Source: Pseudorhodobacter sp. PARRP1 (GTDB lineage Bacteria; Pseudomonadota; Alphaproteobacteria; Rhodobacterales; Rhodobacteraceae). Taken from it: a stretch of 64,000 nt of DNA. The position numbers and the translations under genes were made by a program. How positions within the stretch are numbered: position 1 is the first letter of the stretch; each line of letters starts with the position of its first letter. The notes below the pieces were generated by a model, which was given only the letters and a program-made list of their open reading frames with translations, was not told where the DNA came from and ran no database searches. Shown here one piece after another: positions 37,087-44,893 of this stretch. The DNA is taken from contig NKIU01000002.1 of NCBI GenBank assembly GCA_002256245.1, positions 248,001-312,000 on the forward strand, given 5' to 3'.

Positions 37087-37099
37087 GGTATCTCATACC
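37087..37099. promoter_or_regulatory. GGTAT-CTC-ATACC palindrome before murQ
   Basis: Perfect 5-base arms with a 3-base centre, 19 bases before the murQ ATG. Matches the GATACC half-sites at the other end of this divergent promoter region. Confidence 0.5.
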
Positions 37100-37118
37100 C
37101 AAACAGGGGGAGATTCGT

Positions 37119-38015
37119 ATGGTGCTGTCTGCGACTGAACATTTGCATCCTGCCGCATCGGGGTTGGACACGCTACCCGGTATTGCGGTGTTGGGGCATT
37201 TGTTGGCAGCGCAGGCGCAGGCTTTGCAGGTGGTGGGCCAAGCCTTGCCGCAGATTGAGCAGGGCGCTGCCCTGATGGCCGCGGCGTTGCAGGGGCAGGG
37301 GCGGCTGATTTATGCGGGGGCGGGGTCGTCGGCGTTGATGGCGGTTTCGGATGGGTTGGAATTGGGCGGCACGTTTGGCGTGCCTGCGGACCGGGTGCTG
37401 TTGCGCATGGCGGGCGGCTTGCCGGTGGATGCGCGGATGCCGGGCGACACCGAGGATGATGCACAGGATGGCACGCGGGCGGCTGTCGGTTTGGGCGCGG
37501 GCGATGTGGTGATCGCGGTCGCGGCCTCGGGGCGCACGCCCTATGCGCTGGCTGTGGCGAAGGCCGCGCGGGCGCAGGGGGCGCAGGTGATTGCGGTGGC
37601 CAATGTGGCGGGGGCTGCGCTGTTTGATCATGCCGATGTGGTGATTTGCCTGCGCACCCCGCCCGAGGTGATTGCAGGCTCGACCCGGATGGGGGCGGGC
37701 ACGGCGCAGAAAGTGGCGTTGAACATGATGTCCACGCTGATGGGCATTCGGCTGGGTCAGGTGCATGATGGCATGATGGTCGGGCTGGTGGCGGATAACG
37801 AAAAACTGCGCGCGCGGGCGGCGGGCATGGTCGCGCAGATCGCGGGCGTGGAGGCAACGGTTGCGGCAAGCGCGCTTGCGGCGGCAGAGGGGGCGGTGAA
37901 GCCCGCCGTGCTGATCGCCTTGGGGCAGGCCCCCGATGCGGCGCGGGCTATCTTGCGCGAAACCAAAGGAAATCTGCGCGCGGCCATCGCGCGTGGGCAC
38001 AAAAACGGCATCTGA
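37119..38015 (+). CDS. murQ: N-acetylmuramic acid 6-phosphate etherase
   Basis: A 298-residue SIS-domain lyase that removes D-lactate from MurNAc-6-P to give GlcNAc-6-P, feeding NagA. Signatures: YAGAGSSALMAVSDGLELGG, AVAASGRTPYALA, and STRMGAGTAQKVALNMMST. The ATG at 37119 is fixed by GGGGGAG 7 bases upstream; a longer open frame reaching back past the operator is rejected. First gene of the plus-strand operon. Confidence 0.93.
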   Translation: MVLSATEHLHPAASGLDTLPGIAVLGHLLAAQAQALQVVGQALPQIEQGAALMAAALQGQGRLIYAGAGSSALMAVSDGLELGGTFGVPADRVLLRMAGGLPVDARMPGDTEDDAQDGTRAAVGLGAGDVVIAVAASGRTPYALAVAKAARAQGAQVIAVANVAGAALFDHADVVICLRTPPEVIAGSTRMGAGTAQKVALNMMSTLMGIRLGQVHDGMMVGLVADNEKLRARAAGMVAQIAGVEATVAASALAAAEGAVKPAVLIALGQAPDAARAILRETKGNLRAAIARGHKNGI

Positions 38016-38049
38016 AGCCGGAAATCGTAACCAACAAAGGGAGATTCCC

Positions 38050-39309
38050 ATGACCAAGACCAAACTGATCGGCGCTTTGCTTGCCAGCACTTTTCTGGCG
38101 GGTGCGGCCCATGCCGAGGATGTGACGCTGACGATTGAAAGCTGGCGCAATGACGATGTGCTGATCTGGCAGGACACGATTATTCCGGCGTTTGAAGCCC
38201 AAAACCCCGGCATCAAGGTGGTGTTCGCGCCGACCGCGCCTGCGGAATACAACGCCGTTCTGAACTCGAAACTCGATGCAGGCTCGGCCGGTGATCTGGT
38301 GACCTGCCGTCCGTTCGATGCCTCGCTTGAGCTTTACAAGAAGGGCAATCTGGCGGATTTGACCGGGTTGGCCGCGATGGCGAATTTCTCGCCGGTGGCG
38401 AAATCGGCTTGGCAGACGGATGACGGTTCGGCCACGTTCTGCGTGCCGATGGCTTCGGTGATCCACGGTTTTATCTACAACAAAGACGCGTTTGACGCTT
38501 TGGGCATCGCGGTGCCGACCACGCGCGACGATTTCTTTGCAGCCCTCGACAAGATCAAGGCCGATGGCACCTATATCCCGATGGCGATGGGCACCAACGA
38601 CCAGTGGGAAGCCGCTACCATGGGCTATAACAACATCGGGCCGAACTATTGGAAGGGCGAGGAAGGCCGCCTTGCGCTGATCGCGGGCACCCAGAAGCTG
38701 ACCGATGCCGATTGGGTGGCTCCGTTCACCGAATTGGCGAAGTGGAAGGATTATCTCGGCGACGGGTTCGAGGCACAGACCTATCCTGACAGCCAGAACC
38801 TGTTCACCTTGGGCCGGGCTGCGATCTATCCGGCTGGGTCGTGGGAAATCGCGGGCTTTAACAAGCAAGCGACCTTCAAGATGGGCGCGTTCCCGCCGCC
38901 GGTGCAGGCCGCGGGCGACACTTGCTATATCTCGGATCACACCGATATCGCGCTGGGGATGAACGCGAAATCGGCGCATCCCGAGGAGACCAAGAAGTTT
39001 CTGGAATGGGTCGGCTCGCCCGAGTTTGCCAAGATGTATGCCAATGCTTTGCCGGGCTTTTTCAGCCTGAATTCGACCCCGGTAGAGATGGAAGACCCGC
39101 TGGCGCAAGAGTTTGTGTCGTGGCGCGGCAAGTGCCAATCCTCGATCCGCTCGACCTATCAGATCCTCTCACGCGGCACGCCGAACCTTGAGAATGAGAC
39201 CTGGAACGCCTCGGCCAACGTGATCAAGGGCACCGAGACGCCGGAAGCCGCCGCCGCCCGTCTGCAAGACGGTCTGGCCAGCTGGTATGCGCCGCAAAAG
39301 GCCAAGTAA
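38050..39309 (+). CDS. ABC transporter substrate-binding protein (sugar, family 1)
   Basis: A 419-residue periplasmic binding protein with a signal peptide MTKTKLIGALLASTFLAGAAHA, cleaved before EDV. The body resembles MalE/UgpB-type proteins (PAEYNAVLNSKLDAGSAGDL, SVIHGFIYNKDAFDALGI, AAIYPAGSWEIAGF). It would bind an amino sugar or a disaccharide of peptidoglycan or chitin; the operon points to GlcNAc, MurNAc or their dimers, but the ligand is not readable. It follows murQ by 34 bases. Confidence 0.9.
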   Translation: MTKTKLIGALLASTFLAGAAHAEDVTLTIESWRNDDVLIWQDTIIPAFEAQNPGIKVVFAPTAPAEYNAVLNSKLDAGSAGDLVTCRPFDASLELYKKGNLADLTGLAAMANFSPVAKSAWQTDDGSATFCVPMASVIHGFIYNKDAFDALGIAVPTTRDDFFAALDKIKADGTYIPMAMGTNDQWEAATMGYNNIGPNYWKGEEGRLALIAGTQKLTDADWVAPFTELAKWKDYLGDGFEAQTYPDSQNLFTLGRAAIYPAGSWEIAGFNKQATFKMGAFPPPVQAAGDTCYISDHTDIALGMNAKSAHPEETKKFLEWVGSPEFAKMYANALPGFFSLNSTPVEMEDPLAQEFVSWRGKCQSSIRSTYQILSRGTPNLENETWNASANVIKGTETPEAAAARLQDGLASWYAPQKAK

Positions 39310-39395
39310 GCCTGTTTGCCTGAAAACGCCGGGGGGCTTCGCGCCCCCCGGTCCCCTGCTTGGCGCTTTCCCCTGCAAACGCAAAGGCCGAACGC

Positions 39396-40313
39396 ATGTC
39401 CGACCGCAAACCCTTCCGCTGGCATATCGTGGTGTTTCTGGCCCCCGCCGTGCTGGTTTACACCGCCATCATGATCATCCCGCTGTTCGCGACGCTGAAC
39501 CTGTCGCTGTTCACAACGGTGGATCGGGTGTCGCAGTTCAACGGTTTGGGCAATTTCCGCACGCTGTTTGGCGATCCGCGCTGGTCTGCGAGTTTCTGGA
39601 ACGCGCTTGGCAACAACACCTGGTTTTTCATCGTGCATATGCTGGTGCAGAACCCGATCGGGATTTTGCTGGCGGCGATCCTGTCCAACCCGCGGCTGCG
39701 CGGGGCGGCGTTCTATCGCACCGCGATATTTATCCCGACGATTTTAAGTTTCGTGGTGGTGGGGTTTGTGTGGAAGCTGATGCTGTCGCCGATCTGGGGC
39801 GTGGCGCCGGATTTGCTGAACGCGGTGGGGCTGAAATCTTTGTTCGCGCCGTGGCTGGGCAAGGAAGAATATGCGCTGACGACGCTGGCGCTGATCTCGG
39901 TCTGGCAGTTTGTCGGTATTCCGATGATGCTGATTTACGCGGCCCTGTTAAGCATCCCGGATGAGGTGATCGAGGCCGCCGAGATGGACGGCATTACGGG
40001 TGCGTCGCAGTTCTGGAAGATCAAGCTGCCGCTGATCCTGCCCAGCATCGGGATTATCTCTATCCTGACATTTGTCGGCAATTTCAACGCGTTCGATCTG
40101 ATCTATTCGGCGCAAGGTGCGCTGGCGGGGCCGAATTTTGCCACCGATATTCTGGGCACGTTCCTGTATCGCACCTTCTTCGGCTTTCAGTTGCAACTGG
40201 GCGATCAGAACATGGGGGCTGCGATTGCCACCGCGATGTTCTTCATCATCCTGATTGGCGTGTGCATCTATCTGTTTGCGATCCAGACGCGGCTGCGCCG
40301 CTATCAGTTTTAA
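39396..40313 (+). CDS. ABC transporter permease (CUT1, MalF-like)
   Basis: A 305-residue membrane protein with about six helices and the permease EAA-type loop EVIEAAEMDGITGASQFWKIKLP that contacts the ATPase. Start at 39396 with AAAGG 8 bases upstream. Pairs with the next permease. An 86-base gap containing a GC-rich hairpin (GGGGGGCTTCGCGCCCCCC-like, about 39330-39354) separates it from the binding-protein gene and may favour expression of the latter. Confidence 0.9.
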   Translation: MSDRKPFRWHIVVFLAPAVLVYTAIMIIPLFATLNLSLFTTVDRVSQFNGLGNFRTLFGDPRWSASFWNALGNNTWFFIVHMLVQNPIGILLAAILSNPRLRGAAFYRTAIFIPTILSFVVVGFVWKLMLSPIWGVAPDLLNAVGLKSLFAPWLGKEEYALTTLALISVWQFVGIPMMLIYAALLSIPDEVIEAAEMDGITGASQFWKIKLPLILPSIGIISILTFVGNFNAFDLIYSAQGALAGPNFATDILGTFLYRTFFGFQLQLGDQNMGAAIATAMFFIILIGVCIYLFAIQTRLRRYQF

Positions 40314-40322
40314 GGGGGGATC

Positions 40323-41162
40323 ATGTCCGTCTCACGCCATTCCCCCGCCCGCAGCGTGGCCGCCCATGCGGTGCTGCTGACCTATACGCTGATCGCGCTG
40401 TTCCCGGTTTTTGTGATTGTGATCAACGCGTTCAAGTCGCGCAAGGCGATCTTTGCGCATCCCTTGGCGCTGCCCAATGCCGAGACTTTGGATTGGGTCG
40501 GCTTCAAAACTGTGCTGAAGCAGGGCGATTTCTTTCAGTATTTTCTGAACTCGATGACGGTGACGGTGGGCAGTTTGTTCTTCGTGCTGCTGTTTGGCGC
40601 GATGGCGGCGTTTGCGCTGTCGGAGTATCGGTTCAAGGGCAATACGATGGTCGGCCTGTATCTGGCGCTGGGCATTATGATCCCGATCCGGCTGGGGACG
40701 GTGGCGATTTTGCAGCTGATGGTGGCGAGTGGGCTGGTCAACACGCTGACCTCGCTGGTGCTGGTTTATACCGCGCAAGGTCTGCCGTTGGCGGTGTTCA
40801 TCCTGTCAGAGTTCATGCGGCAGGTGTCGGATGATCTGAAAAATGCAGGGCGGATTGACGGGCTGTCGGAGTATCGGATTTTCTTCCGGTTGGTGCTGCC
40901 GTTGGTGCGGCCCGCGATGGCGACGGTGGCGGTGTTTACCATGATCCCGATTTGGAACGATCTGTGGTTTCCGCTGATTTTGGCTCCGGCGGAAAGCACC
41001 AAGACCATCACTTTGGGCAGTCAGGTGTTCATCGGCCAGTTTGTCACCGACTGGAACGCGGTGCTGGCGGCGCTGAGTTTGGCGATCTTGCCGGTGCTGG
41101 TGCTGTATCTGATCTTCTCGCGCCAACTTATTCGCGGCATCACCGCAGGAGCCGTTAAATGA
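40323..41162 (+). CDS. ABC transporter permease (CUT1, MalG-like)
   Basis: A 279-residue membrane protein with six helices; coupling loop LKNAGRIDGLSEYRIFFRLVLP and the C-terminal LIRGITAGAVK typical of MalG/UgpE-type permeases. AAGGGGGG precedes the ATG, 9 bases after the preceding stop. Its end overlaps the oxidoreductase start by 4 bases. Confidence 0.9.
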   Translation: MSVSRHSPARSVAAHAVLLTYTLIALFPVFVIVINAFKSRKAIFAHPLALPNAETLDWVGFKTVLKQGDFFQYFLNSMTVTVGSLFFVLLFGAMAAFALSEYRFKGNTMVGLYLALGIMIPIRLGTVAILQLMVASGLVNTLTSLVLVYTAQGLPLAVFILSEFMRQVSDDLKNAGRIDGLSEYRIFFRLVLPLVRPAMATVAVFTMIPIWNDLWFPLILAPAESTKTITLGSQVFIGQFVTDWNAVLAALSLAILPVLVLYLIFSRQLIRGITAGAVK

Positions 41163-42190
41163 GCATTAAAGTATTGGTGGCAGGCTTGGGCAATATGGGC
41201 CGCAGTCATGCCTTGGCCTATCACAACGACTCGGCTTTTGAGATTGTCGGGCTGGTTAATCGGTCGAAGCTCGATCTGCCTGCTGAATTGCGGGGCTATC
41301 CGCTGCACACCGACTATGCTGCAGCCTTGGCGGCGTTGAAGCCTGATCTGGTGTGCGTCGCGACCTATTCCGACACCCACGCCGATTACGCTTGTGCCGC
41401 GATGGCCGCCGGGGCGGATGTGTTTGTTGAAAAACCCCTCGCCACCACCGTCGCCGACGCGCAGCGGGTGCAGGCGATGGCGGTGGAAACCGGGCGCAAG
41501 GTGGTGGTGGGCTATATTCTGCGGCATCACCCCAGTTGGATCAGGCTGATCGCCGAGGCGCGGGCTTTGGGCGGGCCTTATGTGTTCCGGTTGAATCTGA
41601 ACCAGCAGTCGAGCGGGCCGACGTGGGAGGTGCATAAGGCGCTGATGCAGACCACGCCGCCGATCGTCGATTGCGGCGTGCATTATGTCGATGTGATGTG
41701 CCAGATCACCGATGCGCAGCCGGTGGAGGTGCGCGGCATGGGGCTGCGGCTGTCCAATGAAATTGCGCCGGATATGTATAACTACGGCCATTTTCAGGTG
41801 ATCTTCGCTGATGGCAGCCTTGGCTGGTATGAGGCCGGCTGGGGCCCGATGATGAGCGATACGGCGTTTTTCGTCAAAGACGTGGTCAGCCCGAACGGCG
41901 CGGTTTCCATTCGGATGCCGGACTCGGCGCGCTCGGATGATATTGATACGCATACGAAAACCTCGCTGCTGCGGGTGCATAAGGTGGCGTCGGGCGATAC
42001 CGATATCTCGATGGCGGATGAGCCGGGGCATCAGGAATTGTGTGACCGCGAGGCGGCTTATGTCGCCCGCGCGATCACCGAGAACCTCGATCTGACGCGG
42101 CATATGAATGATGCGGTGCAATCGTTGGCGATCTGCCTTGCGGCGGACGAAAGCGTGCGATCCGGCCAACCTGTCAAGCTAGGAGCCTGA
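41159..42190 (+). CDS. Gfo/Idh/MocA-family oxidoreductase
   Basis: A 343-residue NAD(P)-dependent oxidoreductase. The Rossmann motif GLGNMGRSHA is at the N-terminus, the family's EKP lysine lies in VFVEKPLATT, and the active-site His region is VDCGVHYVDVM. Family members act on sugars and inositols, and some are glycoside 3-dehydrogenases. Its 4-base overlap with the permease and one-base gap to the ATPase make it an integral part of the transporter operon, so it probably modifies the imported sugar. The reaction is unknown. Confidence 0.88.
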   Translation: MSIKVLVAGLGNMGRSHALAYHNDSAFEIVGLVNRSKLDLPAELRGYPLHTDYAAALAALKPDLVCVATYSDTHADYACAAMAAGADVFVEKPLATTVADAQRVQAMAVETGRKVVVGYILRHHPSWIRLIAEARALGGPYVFRLNLNQQSSGPTWEVHKALMQTTPPIVDCGVHYVDVMCQITDAQPVEVRGMGLRLSNEIAPDMYNYGHFQVIFADGSLGWYEAGWGPMMSDTAFFVKDVVSPNGAVSIRMPDSARSDDIDTHTKTSLLRVHKVASGDTDISMADEPGHQELCDREAAYVARAITENLDLTRHMNDAVQSLAICLAADESVRSGQPVKLGA

Positions 42191-42191
42191 G

Positions 42192-43190
42192 ATGGGCAAT
42201 CTGACCTTAACCGCCGTCACCAAAAGCTTCGGCGCAACCGATGTGATCAAGGGCGTCAATCTGTCGGTGGAGGACGGCGAGTTTTGCGTGTTCGTCGGGC
42301 CATCCGGCTGCGGCAAATCCACCCTGTTGCGCATCATCGCGGGGCTGGAGGATGCCTCGGGTGGAGAGATCAAGATCGACGGGGTGCCCGTCAACAACAC
42401 CCCGCCCAGCAAGCGCGAGATCGCGATGGTGTTCCAATCCTACGCGCTTTACCCGCATCTGACGGTGCGCGACAATATGGGGCTGGGGCTGAAACAGGCG
42501 GGCTCATCGGCGGCGCAGGTGGCGCAAAGTGTGGCGCGCGCCAGTGGGATGCTGTCGCTGGATGCGCTGCTGGACAGGCGGCCTGCGGAACTTTCGGGGG
42601 GCCAACGGCAAAGGGTGGCGATTGGCCGCGCGATTGTGCGCACGCCGAAACTGTTCCTGTTTGACGAGCCGTTGTCGAATTTGGACGCCGCTTTGCGGGT
42701 GAACACGCGGATCGAAATCGCCCGCCTGCACCGCGAATTGAAGGCCACCATGGTCTATGTCACCCATGATCAGGTCGAGGCGATGACTTTGGCCGACAAG
42801 ATCGTGGTGCTGAACGCAGGCCGGGTTGAACAAGTGGGCCGACCGATGGCGCTTTATAATGACCCCGACAACGCCTTTGTTGCGGGCTTTATCGGCAGCC
42901 CGAAGATGAACTTCCTCAAAGCCGCCGCCTTGGGTGAGGCGGGTGAGACGGTGGGCGTGCGCCCTGAACATCTGGCGATCTCGCGCGATGCTGGGGCGAT
43001 TGCGGGCCGGATCAGCCATGTCGAAAAACTGGGCAGCGAGACGCTGATCTATGTGCGCGCCGAGCCGCATGGGTTGCTGACGGTGCGGCAGTTTGGCGAG
43101 CAGGATTTCGCAGTGGATGAAGCCGTCTATCTGACTACCGACGCCGCGCGGGCCTTTCGGTTTGACGCGAACGGTTTGCGGATGCGCTAA
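42192..43190 (+). CDS. ABC transporter ATP-binding protein (MalK/UgpC-like)
   Basis: A 332-residue ATPase: Walker A GPSGCGKST, Q-loop VFQSYALYPH, signature LSGGQRQRVAIGRA, Walker B LFDEPLSNLDA, H-loop YVTHDQ. The C-terminal OB/TOBE region (from about residue 240) is present but short. Energises the two permeases upstream. Last gene of the operon, followed by a large inverted repeat and a terminator. Confidence 0.93.
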   Translation: MGNLTLTAVTKSFGATDVIKGVNLSVEDGEFCVFVGPSGCGKSTLLRIIAGLEDASGGEIKIDGVPVNNTPPSKREIAMVFQSYALYPHLTVRDNMGLGLKQAGSSAAQVAQSVARASGMLSLDALLDRRPAELSGGQRQRVAIGRAIVRTPKLFLFDEPLSNLDAALRVNTRIEIARLHRELKATMVYVTHDQVEAMTLADKIVVLNAGRVEQVGRPMALYNDPDNAFVAGFIGSPKMNFLKAAALGEAGETVGVRPEHLAISRDAGAIAGRISHVEKLGSETLIYVRAEPHGLLTVRQFGEQDFAVDEAVYLTTDAARAFRFDANGLRMR

Positions 43191-43198
43191 CCACATCG

Positions 43199-43272
43199 CC
43201 ACGCCGCCCCGGACTTGATCCGGGGCCTCGTGGTGTGACGGGAGGCCCCGGATCAAGTCCGGGGCGGCGTGG
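43199..43272. repeat. 31-bp perfect inverted repeat containing CCCCGGACTTGATCCGGGG
   Basis: Arms at 43199-43229 and 43242-43272 are exact reverse complements with a 12-base loop; each arm holds a smaller nested palindrome around ACTTGATC. This core is a widespread alphaproteobacterial intergenic repeat. It begins 9 bases after the transporter operon stop. Confidence 0.85.
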
Positions 43273-43286
43273 GGAATATGCACAGC

Positions 43287-43312
43287 AAAAAGCGCCCCAA
43301 GGGGCGCTTTTT
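43287..43312. terminator. Terminator between the sugar operon and tRNA-Gly
   Basis: AAAAAGCGCCCC-AA-GGGGCGCTTTTT, a perfect 12-base stem with A- and T-tracts on either side, so it can act on both strands. Confidence 0.88.
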
Positions 43313-43335
43313 CATGCAGTCGTCTGGATTTCCGA

Positions 43336-43410
43336 TGGAGCGGGCGATGAGATTCGAACTCACGACCCTAACCTTGGCAAGGTTATGCTCTACCCCTGAG
43401 CTACGCCCGC
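43336..43410 (-). tRNA. tRNA-Gly (anticodon GCC), copy 2
   Basis: 75 bases, identical to the tRNA at 33030-33104 including the encoded CCA. Flanks differ. Lies just beyond the end of the amino-sugar transport operon. Confidence 0.96.
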
Positions 43411-43496
43411 AACCGTCGGATGGCGGTGAGATAAGCGAGGCGCGGGGCGGCTGCAAGGGGAAAAATGCAAGCCCCGCGCGGATTTATCTGGCGGCT

Positions 43497-44714
43497 TCAG
43501 GCCGAGGCGATGGCCGCCGATTTCGCCGGGGCTTTCACTGTCGCGGCGGCATGGATCACGGCTTCGGCGATGTAATCCAGCTCTGCCTCGCTGAGCCGGG
43601 TGGGCAGGCGCACGTCGCACGCGCGCATCAGCATGGCACGGGTTTGCGGCAGATCCGGGGCAGGGCCGAGGAACTCCCAATTCCAGAACGCGCGCGCATT
43701 GCCTTCGGTCAGACCAAAGATCTGCACGGTGACGCCGCGCTGATTGGCATGGGCTTGGAAGGCATTGGCCTGCGCGTCGGTCCACTCACCGCACAGGTTG
43801 AACTGGATGGAATCGGGCGCGCGTTGCTCTGCCGGCAGGGCAGGCGGCACGGTCAGGTGGGGGCAGGCGTTCAGCTGATCGGCCACCCGGTCATGGCCCG
43901 CGCGGCCCTTGGCGACGCGCTCGGCGACGGCGGGCAGTTGCGGGCGGATCACGGCGGCGGACAGGTTCTGCATCCGCATGTTGTAGAGCGGCAATTTGTT
44001 TTGCCACAACATGTAGCTGTTTTGCATGCCGGGATGCTTCTTCCAGTTCTGCTCATACGCGCCCGACATGATCACGCAGCGGGCAGCGATTTCGGGATCA
44101 TCGGTGATCAGAATGCCGCCTTCGCCCGCGTTCACCAGCTTGTAGGATTGAAAGCTGAAGCAGCCGACCTTGCCGATGGTGCCGATATTACGGCCGTTCC
44201 AGGTGGTGCCGAGGGAGTGCGCTGCGTCCTCGATCACCGGGATATTTGCGGCATCGCACAGGGCCATGATCGCATCCATGTCGCTGGTGTGCCCGCGCAT
44301 GTGGCTGATCAGGACGGCAGAGGCGCCGGGCAGTTTGGCGGCGAAATCGGCCATATCGACGCGGTAATTCTCGCCGACCTCGACCAGAACCGGGGTGCAA
44401 TCGGCATGAACAACGGCAGAGGGGACAGCGGCGAAGGTAAACGCCGGGATCAGGATTTTGGCATCGCGCGGCAGGTCCAGCGCCTTGATCGAAAGGAACA
44501 ACGCAGCCGAACAGGATGCCACGGCGAGGGCGTATTTGCTGCCCAGAAGATCGGCAAATTCCTGCTCGAGCAGCGCCACCGGGGCGCCTTCGGCGGCGGT
44601 ATAACGGAACAGATCGCCCGAGGTCAGCAGCCGTTCAATCTCGGCGCGCGCGGCCTCGGGGATCGGTTCGGATTGGTGGGTGTCGGGGGCGCGGGTCTGT
44701 CCGTCAGCAGCCAT
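43497..44714 (-). CDS. DegT/DnrJ/EryC1/StrS-family aminotransferase
   Basis: A 405-residue PLP enzyme of the sugar-aminotransferase family: LAVASCSAALFLSIKAL, VIEDAAHSLGTTWNGR, and the PLP lysine in FSFQSYKLVNAGEGG. Relatives aminate keto-sugars for surface glycans or antibiotics; no sugar-nucleotide genes are nearby, so the substrate is unclear. Two starts are possible: 44714 (MAADGQTR) or 44765 in the same frame, which would add a basic MLMLKAFLKKTLRKAVI segment. An inverted repeat between them can pair with the ribosome site of the 44714 start. Confidence 0.88.
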   Translation of the reverse strand: MAADGQTRAPDTHQSEPIPEAARAEIERLLTSGDLFRYTAAEGAPVALLEQEFADLLGSKYALAVASCSAALFLSIKALDLPRDAKILIPAFTFAAVPSAVVHADCTPVLVEVGENYRVDMADFAAKLPGASAVLISHMRGHTSDMDAIMALCDAANIPVIEDAAHSLGTTWNGRNIGTIGKVGCFSFQSYKLVNAGEGGILITDDPEIAARCVIMSGAYEQNWKKHPGMQNSYMLWQNKLPLYNMRMQNLSAAVIRPQLPAVAERVAKGRAGHDRVADQLNACPHLTVPPALPAEQRAPDSIQFNLCGEWTDAQANAFQAHANQRGVTVQIFGLTEGNARAFWNWEFLGPAPDLPQTRAMLMRACDVRLPTRLSEAELDYIAEAVIHAAATVKAPAKSAAIASA

Positions 44715-44720
44715 GATCAC

Positions 44721-44751
44721 AGCTTTCCTTAAAGTCTTCTTCAGGAAAGCT
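44721..44751 (-). promoter_or_regulatory. Hairpin that can mask the ribosome site of the DegT gene
   Basis: On the transcript, AGCTTTCCT and AGGAAAGCT (9-base perfect arms, 13-base loop) pair just before the ATG at 44714. The second arm contains the only ribosome-binding sequence (AAGGAAAG). Folding would hide it, suggesting translational control. Confidence 0.45.
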
Positions 44752-44893
44752 TTAAGCATAAGCATGGTGACAGGCTAGTGACAATCACCGCGATTGGGCG
44801 ATTTCCGCCGATTGCACAGGCAGATTTTTGCCGTATCTGGGGGATTGGCAGCGGCCAAGCGCTATAAGGCGGGTGCTGGGGGGAAGAAACCGG

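Noticed and set aside
37948-39138. Open frame of 396 codons antisense to the sugar-binding protein
   Set aside because: Shadow frame; the plus strand has signal peptide, family motifs and operon spacing.
33030-43410. Reading the tRNA-bracketed region as a classical integrative island
   Set aside because: There is no integrase, excisionase or transfer gene, and base composition looks like the rest of the genome; only the direct tRNA repeats support mobility.
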